The notes under the pieces were generated by a model. The model ran no database searches. It was not told the origin of the DNA and worked only from the letters and a program-made list of their open reading frames with translations. The position numbers and the translations under genes are program-made. A stretch of DNA of 8,282 bases from an uncultured Chthonomonas sp. Its GTDB lineage: Bacteria > Armatimonadota > Chthonomonadetes > Chthonomonadales > CAJBBX01. Each line of letters begins with the position of its first letter. Within the stretch, counting starts at the first letter, position 1. The DNA lies in NCBI GenBank assembly GCA_903886985.1, contig CAISOI010000064.1, forward strand, positions 1 through 8,282, given 5' to 3'. Below are positions 1-5,993 of this stretch, in pieces.

Positions 1-456
1 AATCAGATCTATCAAAAGCTGCCTAGAGAAATTATCGAATGTGACTCATTCATCTGTATACCGGTTGTTAAAGACCATGAGGCCGCTAACATCACCATCA
101 GTATGAAGAAGCTTATGGGAAATATCTGGAATCGCAAGGATTACCACCGATATGGTCTTCATGACTGTATTGCCGAGCTCAACATGGCGCTACGGCCAAC
201 GTTAATCGTTGCTGATGCTACTCGGGCTCTGCAGACCCGTGGTCCTAAAGGTCCAGGGGAAGTCACCGTTCCAAACAAGGTCGTAGTTGGAATTGATCCT
301 GTTGCCGTTGACTCTTACTGTACGCGATTTTTGACATTGAAAGGTGTAACGCCAGATCAGGTGCGCCATCTTGTCCTCGCAAACCAGTTAGGTCGTGGCG
401 AAATGGATATGGACAAAGTTAAGATCAAAGAGCTTGCGGGACCGAAAGCGGCCTGA
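1..456 (+). CDS. DUF362 domain protein, C-terminal part (5' end outside window)
   Basis: The frame is open from the first base, giving 151 visible codons and no start, so this is the end of a longer gene; DUF362 proteins are usually some 300-400 residues. Recognisable family features are a segment reading DSFICIPVVKDHEAANIT near residue 15, a KKLMGNIWNR stretch, and the motif GIDPVAVDSY near residue 98, which is typical of the C-terminal part of DUF362. The biochemical role of DUF362 is poorly known. Members often carry or neighbour 4Fe-4S ferredoxin domains, and a polyferredoxin gene follows here after 135 bases on the same strand. No cysteine cluster is visible in this part. A redox-related job is inferred from context only. 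Family assignment is fairly sure, function is not. Confidence 0.82.
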   Translation, partial: NQIYQKLPREIIECDSFICIPVVKDHEAANITISMKKLMGNIWNRKDYHRYGLHDCIAELNMALRPTLIVADATRALQTRGPKGPGEVTVPNKVVVGIDPVAVDSYCTRFLTLKGVTPDQVRHLVLANQLGRGEMDMDKVKIKELAGPKAA

Positions 457-490
457 TTTTAACGCCATAGAGTCTTCACTGTTTTAGTAA

Positions 491-504
491 GTCGGACGTC
501 TGAC
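491..504. repeat. 14-bp imperfect palindrome, possible operator
   Basis: GTCGGACGTCTGAC has six of seven base pairs symmetric about its centre and no loop, so it suits a DNA-binding dimer better than an RNA hairpin. It lies about 90 bases before the polyferredoxin start, in the longer of the intergenic gaps. No regulator is known and chance occurrence is possible. Confidence 0.25.
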
Positions 505-528
505 AATGAAATCGGCACCGTCGCCGCT

Positions 529-552
529 AAGTTGTCGTGTATAAAACAACTT
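529..552 (+). repeat. 7-bp inverted repeat between DUF362 and polyferredoxin genes
   Basis: AAGTTGT at 529-535 and ACAACTT at 546-552 are perfect reverse complements around a 10-base spacer. The stem is AT-rich and no T-run follows, so it is not a convincing intrinsic terminator. It could be a weak attenuator or a protein-binding site in the leader of the polyferredoxin gene. It may also be chance. Confidence 0.35.
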
Positions 553-580
553 TATTTCAACCTGCATTTTGCAAGTCTAC

Positions 581-587
581 GAGGGTG
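581..587 (+). promoter_or_regulatory. Ribosome binding site of polyferredoxin gene
   Basis: GAGGGTG, with its GAGG core seven bases before the ATG at 592. It supports that start and serves as a local reference for spacing: the same seven-base distance occurs before the proposed ATT start at 2550. Confidence 0.7.
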
Positions 588-591
588 ATCA

Positions 592-2526
592 ATGGCGGTT
601 AATAATCCGGGAGTTGGAAATGGCGTGGAGGTGGGCGCAAAGCGCACATTCAGCGCCGAAGAGAAGAAAAAGATGGTGGAGGCGCCCGGTAACGTCGCTT
701 CGCATCGTACGGTTTTCATTCGTCGATCGACCCAGATAGCAACATTTCTCCTGTTTGTTCTCTTTTTCTTCATGACCACCGTTTCGTCACAATATGCTGG
801 CGGAGTGCCGAAGAATCTCTTTATGACGCTCGACTTCTTGAACACCATTAAGAATGGGATAGCGTCGCACCACATCGCCATATACGCCATTGGTCCCGGT
901 CTTTTCATCCTTCTTCTGACGCTTTGGGGCGGTCGTATTTTCTGCGGATGGATTTGCCCGCTCGGTACCAGCATCGACATTGGAGATAAGCTGCTTTTCC
1001 GCAAGGGCCGTCTCTTCTACAGCAAGAAGCGCTCTGACACACGAAAATATCGTAACTGGAAGTATATCTATCTCTTACTCGGGCTCGGATCCATTGTGTT
1101 TGGAGTGGATATTTTAACTTTCGGTGATCCTATCTCGCTCATTACAAGAACCTTCACTTTTTGTTTTTATGGTCCGATAGTCTACATCTGGAACGGCACA
1201 ATTGGGCTCGGAGATCAAGTTGGATTTAATAAATCCATGTCTCATCTTTTCGGATGGGAGATGTCTTCTTGGCAACTACAGCACCTAACGTATTTCAACG
1301 CGGTACCAGTCCTGCTGATTTTTATGGGTGTTATCGGTCTTTCTGGATTTCAAGAGCGGTTTTGGTGCCGAAATCTCTGCCCTTATGGTGGTGCTCTCGC
1401 TTTAATTAGTCGTGTATCTTGGCTTCGACACTACATCAAGATGGACGGCTGTATTCACTGCAAAAAATGTGAAATCCAGAGCCGAATGGGTTGTTATGAG
1501 AATTTGGACAAACGTGCAACGGAGAAGCCTGAACACAACATTGCGGAGTGTATCCAATGTTTCCGTTGTGAGACCATCTGCCCGACAGACGTCATTCAGA
1601 TTGAATCCCGCGTACCCGCATCCATTAAGGAAGCTCTAAGGCTTTCTCCCAAAGATAGTGCTCCGAGACCTGAGCGACAAGCCGATATTGATCTTGGTAG
1701 GCGAAGAGTTATCGCTTCCGTCGGAGCAGGAATGATCTGGGGAGCAACTGCCAAAGCAGGGGCAGACAATTATCAAGGCAAAATGAGACGCTATCCGCGA
1801 AACAATAAAGCAATGCGGCCTCCAGGAGCTTTGCCAGAAAAAGAGTTTCTATCTGCTTGTACTAGGTGTGCAGAATGTATGAAAGTCTGTCCGACGAACG
1901 CACTTCAGCCAGCATTTTTGGAAACGGGTTTGGAGGGAGTGTGGACTCCGCTTCTGGTTCCCAGTGTTGGAGCTTGCGCAGAGAAATGTACGGCTTGTGG
2001 TGATGTCTGCCCGACGCACGCAATACGACCATTTTCGTGGCAGGATAAACGCTATAAAATTAAGATGGGCTTGGCGAATGTCAACCAGTCCACTTGTGTT
2101 GCATGGAACGGTGGACGCGACTGTGTCGTTTGCGCCGAAGTATGTCCATATTCCGCAGTTGTTTTCCGAGATAAATTTGACGACGGGCTTGCAAAAGATG
2201 CTACCAGACCAATTACGGATCCGGGAAACAAGGGACGTTCCAAGCGAGTGCCTACGGTCGACGAGAAATTGTGTACTGGGTGTGGCTTGTGTGAATACCA
2301 CTGTCCTGTGCTACCAGATCACTCAATCGTTGTCTATACCTTCCAAGAAGATAGAGATTTCCACGAGCCGACGGAAACGCCTATGGATGGGTTCTTCCGT
2401 AAAGATTGGATATCCCGAAAGGAAAAAGGGAAGGACGTGGAGTATTCCAAAACTATAGAAGAGTACAAGAAGCGCGAAGAGATAATGGGGCCAGGAGCTC
2501 CATCGATGCCCGGCTCCGGAAAGTAG
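592..2526 (+). CDS. Fused NapH-like/NapG-like membrane polyferredoxin (4Fe-4S)
   Basis: This is a 644-residue electron-transfer protein. The N-terminal half resembles NapH-type quinol dehydrogenases: hydrophobic segments near 46-64, 93-112, 156-177 and 235-252, the signatures CGWICP (118-122) and CRNLCP (259-263), then cysteines 287/290/293/301 and 320/323/326/330, enough for two 4Fe-4S clusters. At 370-391 comes an internal RRR followed by a hydrophobic stretch, like a Tat signal. The second half resembles NapG/MauM (RPPGALPEKEF at 409-419) with four cysteine groups: 423/426/429/433, 462/466/469/473, 502/511/514/518 and 561/564/567/571. In nitrate reductase systems NapH is membrane-bound with cytoplasmic clusters and NapG is a separate Tat-exported protein; here both appear on one chain. 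Expected role: take electrons from quinol and pass them across the membrane. The acceptor is unknown and no nap catalytic gene is in view. A GAGG ribosome site supports this ATG. Confidence 0.9.
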   Translation: MAVNNPGVGNGVEVGAKRTFSAEEKKKMVEAPGNVASHRTVFIRRSTQIATFLLFVLFFFMTTVSSQYAGGVPKNLFMTLDFLNTIKNGIASHHIAIYAIGPGLFILLLTLWGGRIFCGWICPLGTSIDIGDKLLFRKGRLFYSKKRSDTRKYRNWKYIYLLLGLGSIVFGVDILTFGDPISLITRTFTFCFYGPIVYIWNGTIGLGDQVGFNKSMSHLFGWEMSSWQLQHLTYFNAVPVLLIFMGVIGLSGFQERFWCRNLCPYGGALALISRVSWLRHYIKMDGCIHCKKCEIQSRMGCYENLDKRATEKPEHNIAECIQCFRCETICPTDVIQIESRVPASIKEALRLSPKDSAPRPERQADIDLGRRRVIASVGAGMIWGATAKAGADNYQGKMRRYPRNNKAMRPPGALPEKEFLSACTRCAECMKVCPTNALQPAFLETGLEGVWTPLLVPSVGACAEKCTACGDVCPTHAIRPFSWQDKRYKIKMGLANVNQSTCVAWNGGRDCVVCAEVCPYSAVVFRDKFDDGLAKDATRPITDPGNKGRSKRVPTVDEKLCTGCGLCEYHCPVLPDHSIVVYTFQEDRDFHEPTETPMDGFFRKDWISRKEKGKDVEYSKTIEEYKKREEIMGPGAPSMPGSGK

Positions 2527-2538
2527 TGCGTGTAATTT

Positions 2539-2544
2539 GAGGTG
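2539..2544 (+). promoter_or_regulatory. Ribosome binding site that points to an ATT start
   Basis: GAGGTG lies with its GAGG core seven bases before ATT at 2550, the same spacing as at the upstream polyferredoxin gene. No ATG, GTG or TTG codon sits at a suitable distance in the open frame. The next usable common start is TTG at 2592, about 50 bases downstream. Confidence 0.6.
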
Positions 2545-2549
2545 CAAAC

Positions 2550-3053
2550 ATTAAGAAATCGTCCAAAATAGCACTCGGTGTTGGTGGTTTTTTGGTTGCC
2601 TATCTCATCATGGTGATGATTCCGCTGAAACAGCAATCTAAGCCAGTCATGACTGAGGAAGTTGCTACAAAAATGATTAATGACCTTAAATCGGCGTTTG
2701 AGGCGGAGAGTACGGAGCAAGTTGTTAGTTTCGCGGCGGATGATGCGGTTGTAGCTGGGCGAGACCTTTCGCAGATCAAGGACATGCTTCATCAGGCGTT
2801 TCGTGCGATGAAAAAGCCGCAGGTCGAATTTGCCAATATAAAATTCGACACGGAAGGTGAAGCGAAAGCACACGTGACTTCCGACGTTAGCGTAACAGAT
2901 AACGAAACGGGAACGCCGGAGAAGAAATTCAGTGGACAGATGGGGTTTTCGCTCGAGCGAAGACCTGAGGCGCACATGTTTGGTTTTGTAAATGTTTACC
3001 GCTGGAAGATAGTCAAAGTGGAATCGTCCACTCCAATGCCGACGGGGCTATAA
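2550..3053 (+). CDS. Small membrane-anchored protein with NTF2/SnoaL-like domain, probable ATT start
   Basis: Started at ATT (2550) the product has 167 residues: a basic N-terminus (two Lys then Ser-Ser-Lys), one hydrophobic segment at about 7-25, then a soluble domain. In the soluble part the pattern TEEVATKMINDLKSAFEAES, a DDAVV element and later beta-rich stretches ending FVNVYRWKIVKVES resemble the NTF2/SnoaL/DUF4440 fold, which binds small ligands or acts as an accessory domain. That fold call is by eye. The TTG at 2592 would cut into the hydrophobic segment and lacks a clear ribosome site, so I prefer ATT; a sequencing error in an ATG is the alternative. The gene starts 23 bases after the polyferredoxin stop and is probably co-transcribed with it. 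The likely topology is an inner-membrane anchor with the domain outside. Specific function unknown. Confidence 0.68.
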   Translation: MKKSSKIALGVGGFLVAYLIMVMIPLKQQSKPVMTEEVATKMINDLKSAFEAESTEQVVSFAADDAVVAGRDLSQIKDMLHQAFRAMKKPQVEFANIKFDTEGEAKAHVTSDVSVTDNETGTPEKKFSGQMGFSLERRPEAHMFGFVNVYRWKIVKVESSTPMPTGL

Positions 3054-3062
3054 CTTCAAAGT

Positions 3063-3434
3063 ATGGAGTATTTCGCGGCTCCTGTTGAATGGTATTGGGA
3101 ACTATTCCCACGGCAGACTGAAGTAGAAGAGGTTGTTGATCTCGGTTGGGTTGCGCGACTTTCAGTATCAATAATTGAGAGGGCGAAACAATCGGGAGAT
3201 AGCGGTCCAATTGGTCCGGCAATGCATTGGGCGCATCGATTTGTTATTACTCAGGGGGTAGATGGAGCATGGCCCGCCAAAGTAAATTTGAGGACTGGTG
3301 AAGTCGTAGACTCTACGCGAACGCTGGGTCCCGCTGATTTCTTAGAAAAACTCGGTGATATTCTGAACAGTTCGGAATTTGATCGGGCAGTCACAAGGGC
3401 ACGAGAATCAATATGTTCTGCTGAAGCAGGATAG
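3063..3434 (+). CDS. Small protein with QW-like alpha/alpha-toroid motif
   Basis: The product has 123 residues and no signal peptide or membrane segment. Residues 64-70 fit the Q-x(2-5)-G-x-W pattern (QGVDGAW), followed by PAKVNLRTGEVV. This resembles repeats in squalene/prenyltransferase and some glycosidase alpha/alpha toroids. One repeat is far too short for a complete toroid, so it may be a stand-alone fragment or a partner protein. The ATG lies nine bases after the TAA of the previous gene in the same frame and has no good ribosome site; GGGG at 3044-3047 is too far away. Translation probably depends on reinitiation after the upstream gene, or the two genes are halves of a once continuous frame. 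It lies between the NTF2-like gene and the aldo/keto reductase gene. Function not recognised. Confidence 0.6.
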   Translation: MEYFAAPVEWYWELFPRQTEVEEVVDLGWVARLSVSIIERAKQSGDSGPIGPAMHWAHRFVITQGVDGAWPAKVNLRTGEVVDSTRTLGPADFLEKLGDILNSSEFDRAVTRARESICSAEAG

Positions 3435-3489
3435 TTTTCTGGTTTGACTGCAAGTCTCAAGCACTCTGTCGTTATCTTTATCTATCTAC

Positions 3490-3495
3490 AAGGAG
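3490..3495 (+). promoter_or_regulatory. Strong ribosome binding site of aldo/keto reductase gene
   Basis: AAGGAG lies eight bases before the ATG at 3504. It selects that start over the TTG 60 bases upstream in the same frame, which would put a non-signal extension ahead of the Tat motif. It is the best ribosome site in the window and suggests strong translation. Confidence 0.75.
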
Positions 3496-3503
3496 TCTCA
3501 AAA

Positions 3504-4523
3504 ATGCAACAGGACGAACGAATCGACCTCGCCGCGCAGAATGCGCGCCGCAACCTCACCCGTCGTGAGTTTGTGCGCAAACTCGGTGTGGCTACCGGCA
3601 GCGCTGGAATGATTACTGCCGCTTTCACGGGATGTACTTTGTCTACGTCTCAACGAGCTGAAGCATCCGAAGCAATGGTGGATGCACTTGGCAAGGTTCC
3701 GAAAGTCAAGTGCTCAAAGCGACTTGGCGGTATGGAGATGAGCCGAATCATTATCTGCCAAGATTGGGCAGGCGACCTCTTTGATCCTGCAGTTGCCGCT
3801 GGAATGAATTTTGTTCACAAGGCCGGTTACTTCCGCACCGTTCCAGAAGCCTTGAAGAAACTCCCACGAGAATCCTATTATGTCGACACAACCGTTGATA
3901 ACACCTCACCTGGTCATGATCCGACAAACTTTGATGAAGCGTACAATCAGGTGAAGTCTGAGCTTGATCGCACTGGTTTGAAATATTTCGACGTCTTCCG
4001 AGCACACTATGGATGGAACACGTTGAATAGCTTCAACAAGGGCGACAATGCTTCTTATCGAGCATTCGAAAAGCTCAAGAAGGAAGGGTTGGTTAAGTAC
4101 TTTGGTGTGTCTCAACATACCGGCGGTGGCTACGAAAAGTATGCGGATATGCTTAACGCCCAGATCGACTCAGGACTAATTCATACAATGCAGTTGTGGA
4201 TCAGCTATAACACGTCCGCCGAAGAATTGGCTGCGATGGAAAAAGCCCACAATGCTGGCATTAATATCATTGCAATGAAGGTCTATGCTCATGGCAGCGG
4301 TAAGATGCGTGGCGATGCAGCAAAACTCACTGAGTTGAAGAGCGACGGAATGGTCGGTCGTGCTGGTCTTCGCTATGTTCTCGGACTCAAAGGCGCGAAC
4401 GGTAAGCCGTTCGTCGATGCAGCAGTTACCAACCTGCGAAACTTCAACATGTTTGAAGAGAACGTAGGTTCCGTTGCAGCAAAAGTTGCCATGGCCGATG
4501 GTTTGAGCTATCACGTAGCATAA
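3504..4523 (+). CDS. Tat-exported aldo/keto reductase family protein with altered active site
   Basis: The product has 339 residues. The N-terminus carries a twin-arginine signal (TRREFVRK, Arg20-Arg21) and a mild hydrophobic stretch ending FTGC at 41-44, which could be a lipobox with Cys44 as lipidated residue. The rest follows the aldo/keto reductase barrel: GMNFVHKAGYF (100-110) at the usual GxNFxDTAxxY position, GLKYFDVFRAHYGW (158-171) with His168 at the catalytic His, and LKKEGLVKYFGVSQHT (191-206) at the kGkikxiGvS element. The usual catalytic Asp is His105 here, and the Lys position (near 129-130) reads Thr-Thr. Tyr109 is one residue closer than normal. So ordinary NADPH-dependent carbonyl reduction is doubtful, and export by Tat would fit a protein folded with a cofactor. 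It ends the redox cluster, 69 bases after the preceding gene. Family call is confident; activity is not. Confidence 0.85.
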   Translation: MQQDERIDLAAQNARRNLTRREFVRKLGVATGSAGMITAAFTGCTLSTSQRAEASEAMVDALGKVPKVKCSKRLGGMEMSRIIICQDWAGDLFDPAVAAGMNFVHKAGYFRTVPEALKKLPRESYYVDTTVDNTSPGHDPTNFDEAYNQVKSELDRTGLKYFDVFRAHYGWNTLNSFNKGDNASYRAFEKLKKEGLVKYFGVSQHTGGGYEKYADMLNAQIDSGLIHTMQLWISYNTSAEELAAMEKAHNAGINIIAMKVYAHGSGKMRGDAAKLTELKSDGMVGRAGLRYVLGLKGANGKPFVDAAVTNLRNFNMFEENVGSVAAKVAMADGLSYHVA

Positions 4524-4563
4524 GCTGAACTGTAAGAACAAATCTGCTCAGATTAAGATAGTC

Positions 4564-4591
4564 TGAACAAAAAATGAACTGCGTGCGTCTA
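4564..4591 (+). promoter_or_regulatory. Candidate ECF-type promoter of the sigma factor gene
   Basis: TGAAC at 4564-4568 and CGTCTA at 4586-4591 are separated by 17 bases. ECF sigma promoters commonly have an AAC-containing -35 and a CGTC/TCTA-like -10 at about this spacing. It lies some 60 bases before the sigma factor start, so autoregulation is a reasonable inference. Not proven: short motifs occur by chance. Confidence 0.45.
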
Positions 4592-4621
4592 AAAAGTAAA
4601 GCAATTTTCTTTTGACGCACG
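4582..4621 (+). repeat. 8-bp perfect inverted repeat with inner extension, upstream of sigma gene
   Basis: CGTGCGTC (4582-4589) and GACGCACG (4614-4621) are perfect reverse complements. Inside them AAAAG (4592-4596) pairs with CTTTT (4609-4613), so a 13-pair stem with a two-base bulge and a 12-base loop can form. No T-run follows, so it is a poor intrinsic terminator. It overlaps the proposed -10 and early leader, which suits an operator or a leader hairpin. Confidence 0.6.
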
Positions 4622-4651
4622 TTGTTCGTTTGTACTCAGACCGGAGCGATA

Positions 4652-5275
4652 ATGGTGGTATTGGTGACAAACTTGGACGCTTCATTGGTTGCACGTTGTC
4701 GAGAAGACGACGTTTCTGCATTCAATGAGATAGTGAGCCGTTACAAGAACAAGGTCTACACCTACATTAGTAGGATGGTTGGTCCGGGCGCAGATGCTGA
4801 GGACTTAACGCAAGAGACATTTGTGCGTGCTTACGTCAATCTGAAGTCATTTCAGAGCCGCTCCAGTTTGAACACGTGGCTCTTTAGAATTGCAACAAAC
4901 ATCTGCATCGATTTCTCACGTAAAAGTGGGAGAATTCGCGCTCATTCGGCATCAATGACAATGTCCGCCGAAGATGGTGATGAAGAGTTGGAACGGGAGA
5001 TACCGGATTCACGGTTTGACCCGCAAAGTATGCTGTTAAACAAGGAACTCGGCTCAAAGCTGGAACAGGCACTCGCTGCGCTACCAGAGAAATTGAGAGT
5101 AGTTGTGCTTTTGCACGATATCGAGGGACTTCAATATGAAGAGATCGCCGCTGTTGTCGAGTGTCCGCTGGGTACCGTGAAATCACGGTTGTTCAATGCC
5201 CGTGTGTCATTAAGGGAGAAACTTTTGCCCTATCTCGACGGCAACATTGGTGGCGGACAATGCGCAGGTGCATAG
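4652..5275 (+). CDS. ECF-type RNA polymerase sigma factor (RpoE-like)
   Basis: The product has 207 residues and the two-domain layout of ECF sigma factors. Sigma region 2 spans about 22-92, with DAEDLTQETFVRAY at 48-61 and the promoter-melting stretch RSSLNTWLFRIATNICIDF at 70-88. A variable acidic linker (about 98-125, rich in Asp/Glu) follows. Sigma region 4 spans about 134-192, with LPEKLRVVVLLHDIEGL and the helix-turn-helix YEEIAAVVECPLGTVKSRLF at 162-181 that reads the -35 element. The ATG at 4652 has GGAG five bases upstream; an upstream TTG in the same frame would add ten residues that are not family-like. The next two genes encode an anti-sigma factor and an RseB-like protein, which points to an envelope or redox stress response. 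A matching promoter motif lies upstream. Confidence 0.95.
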   Translation: MVVLVTNLDASLVARCREDDVSAFNEIVSRYKNKVYTYISRMVGPGADAEDLTQETFVRAYVNLKSFQSRSSLNTWLFRIATNICIDFSRKSGRIRAHSASMTMSAEDGDEELEREIPDSRFDPQSMLLNKELGSKLEQALAALPEKLRVVVLLHDIEGLQYEEIAAVVECPLGTVKSRLFNARVSLREKLLPYLDGNIGGGQCAGA

Positions 5276-5357
5276 TTGTTGATACTTGTGGTTGAAATTA
5301 TGCGTGGCTACGTAGTCGGCGGGCCGGTTGCAACAGACGTAAAGGATGGTAATAAGA

Positions 5358-5891
5358 ATGAACTGTAATGAGATTAGACCGAAGTTATCGGAGTTTGTTG
5401 ACGGTCGCGCTTCTGCTCGTGAAACGTGGGAGATTGACAGGCACATTGCCTCGTGCAATTCATGCGCCAATTTCCATACAGAACTGAAGATGACTGTGGG
5501 TGTTCTCCAATCTTGTGAGACATTTCAGGTCTCCGAAGACTTTTCGGCACTATTGCAGGCAAAGCTCATTGCAGCGTCTCCCAAATTACCTATGTCATTA
5601 TGGTATGAAAATTTGACTGCAATTCTGCGTGGTGCTCTTCGTCCATCGCCAACATGGGGATACGGGGTTTGTGCGCTAGCGATTCTCGTGTTATTGCCGA
5701 TGCAGTTTCGCACGGAACAGATTTCATCGCTCGCTGCCACACGCGGGGACAGCTTATTTGTCCATGCATCTAGAACTCACGCGATTGCTATGACCGCGTC
5801 CGATCCATTCGGTGATACAGCAGCTGCTAGTATGGCGGCGAGTAACCAGAACGAACTCGACGTCAAATCAGGCTCCGATACTCCTATTTAG
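5358..5891 (+). CDS. Membrane-bound zf-HC2 anti-sigma factor
   Basis: The product has 177 residues. The N-terminal zinc-finger domain shows Cys3, His29, Cys33 and Cys36, with the typical start MNCNEIRPKLSEFVDG and the HxxxCxxC core. A hydrophobic segment at about 100-117 probably spans the membrane once, leaving the finger in the cytoplasm to hold the sigma factor and about 60 residues, rich in Ala, Ser and Asp, outside. ATG at 5346 is also in frame but sits directly against the purine-rich AAAGG; ATG at 5358 gives the normal family N-terminus and a workable distance to AAGGA. It follows the sigma gene by 82 bases, the standard sigma/anti-sigma order. Release of sigma by proteolysis or zinc-site oxidation is known for relatives; which applies here cannot be seen. 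Confidence 0.88.
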   Translation: MNCNEIRPKLSEFVDGRASARETWEIDRHIASCNSCANFHTELKMTVGVLQSCETFQVSEDFSALLQAKLIAASPKLPMSLWYENLTAILRGALRPSPTWGYGVCALAILVLLPMQFRTEQISSLAATRGDSLFVHASRTHAIAMTASDPFGDTAAASMAASNQNELDVKSGSDTPI

Positions 5892-5993
5892 TCTCGGTAT
5901 AGCATCTAAAGAATCACCATGAAGCTGTTAGTCACCTGTGCACGTATTGTGACATTGTGGATTGTAGATGTATCGCGTAGGCTGGACCCATAA

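Noticed and set aside
516..545. TATAAA at 540-545 as a -10 for the polyferredoxin gene
   Set aside because: No acceptable -35 at 16-18 bases upstream, and AT-rich hexamers are common by chance.
552..1004. 150-codon open frame on the - strand inside the polyferredoxin gene
   Set aside because: It lies opposite a gene with many conserved cysteine motifs and its translation shows no recognisable family; a shadow frame.
592..2526. Polyferredoxin as part of a periplasmic nitrate reductase or methylamine dehydrogenase operon
   Set aside because: No napA, napB, mau subunit or cytochrome gene is in the window, so only the subunit resemblance is claimed.
2334..2975. 213-codon open frame on the - strand across the polyferredoxin end and the NTF2-like gene
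   Set aside because: It has an irregular composition with no domain or signal, and it overlaps two well-supported + strand genes.
3444..3478. TTGACT as a -35 element before the reductase gene
   Set aside because: No -10-like hexamer at 16-18 bases; the AT-rich TTATCTTTATCT stretch is 22 or more bases away.
3444..3503. Upstream TTG extension of the aldo/keto reductase gene
   Set aside because: The AAGGAG site and Tat signal both point to ATG at 3504; the extra 20 residues would precede the signal without purpose.
4548..4566. TCAGA/TCTGA hairpin as terminator of the reductase gene
   Set aside because: Only five pairs with a nine-base loop and followed by A residues rather than T residues.
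4612..4638. TTGACG with TACTCA as a housekeeping promoter of the sigma gene
   Set aside because: The spacer is 15 bases and the -10 is poor.
5932..5954. GTCAC/GTGAC inverted repeat before the RseB-like gene
   Set aside because: Only five pairs with a long spacer; expected by chance and without a T-run.
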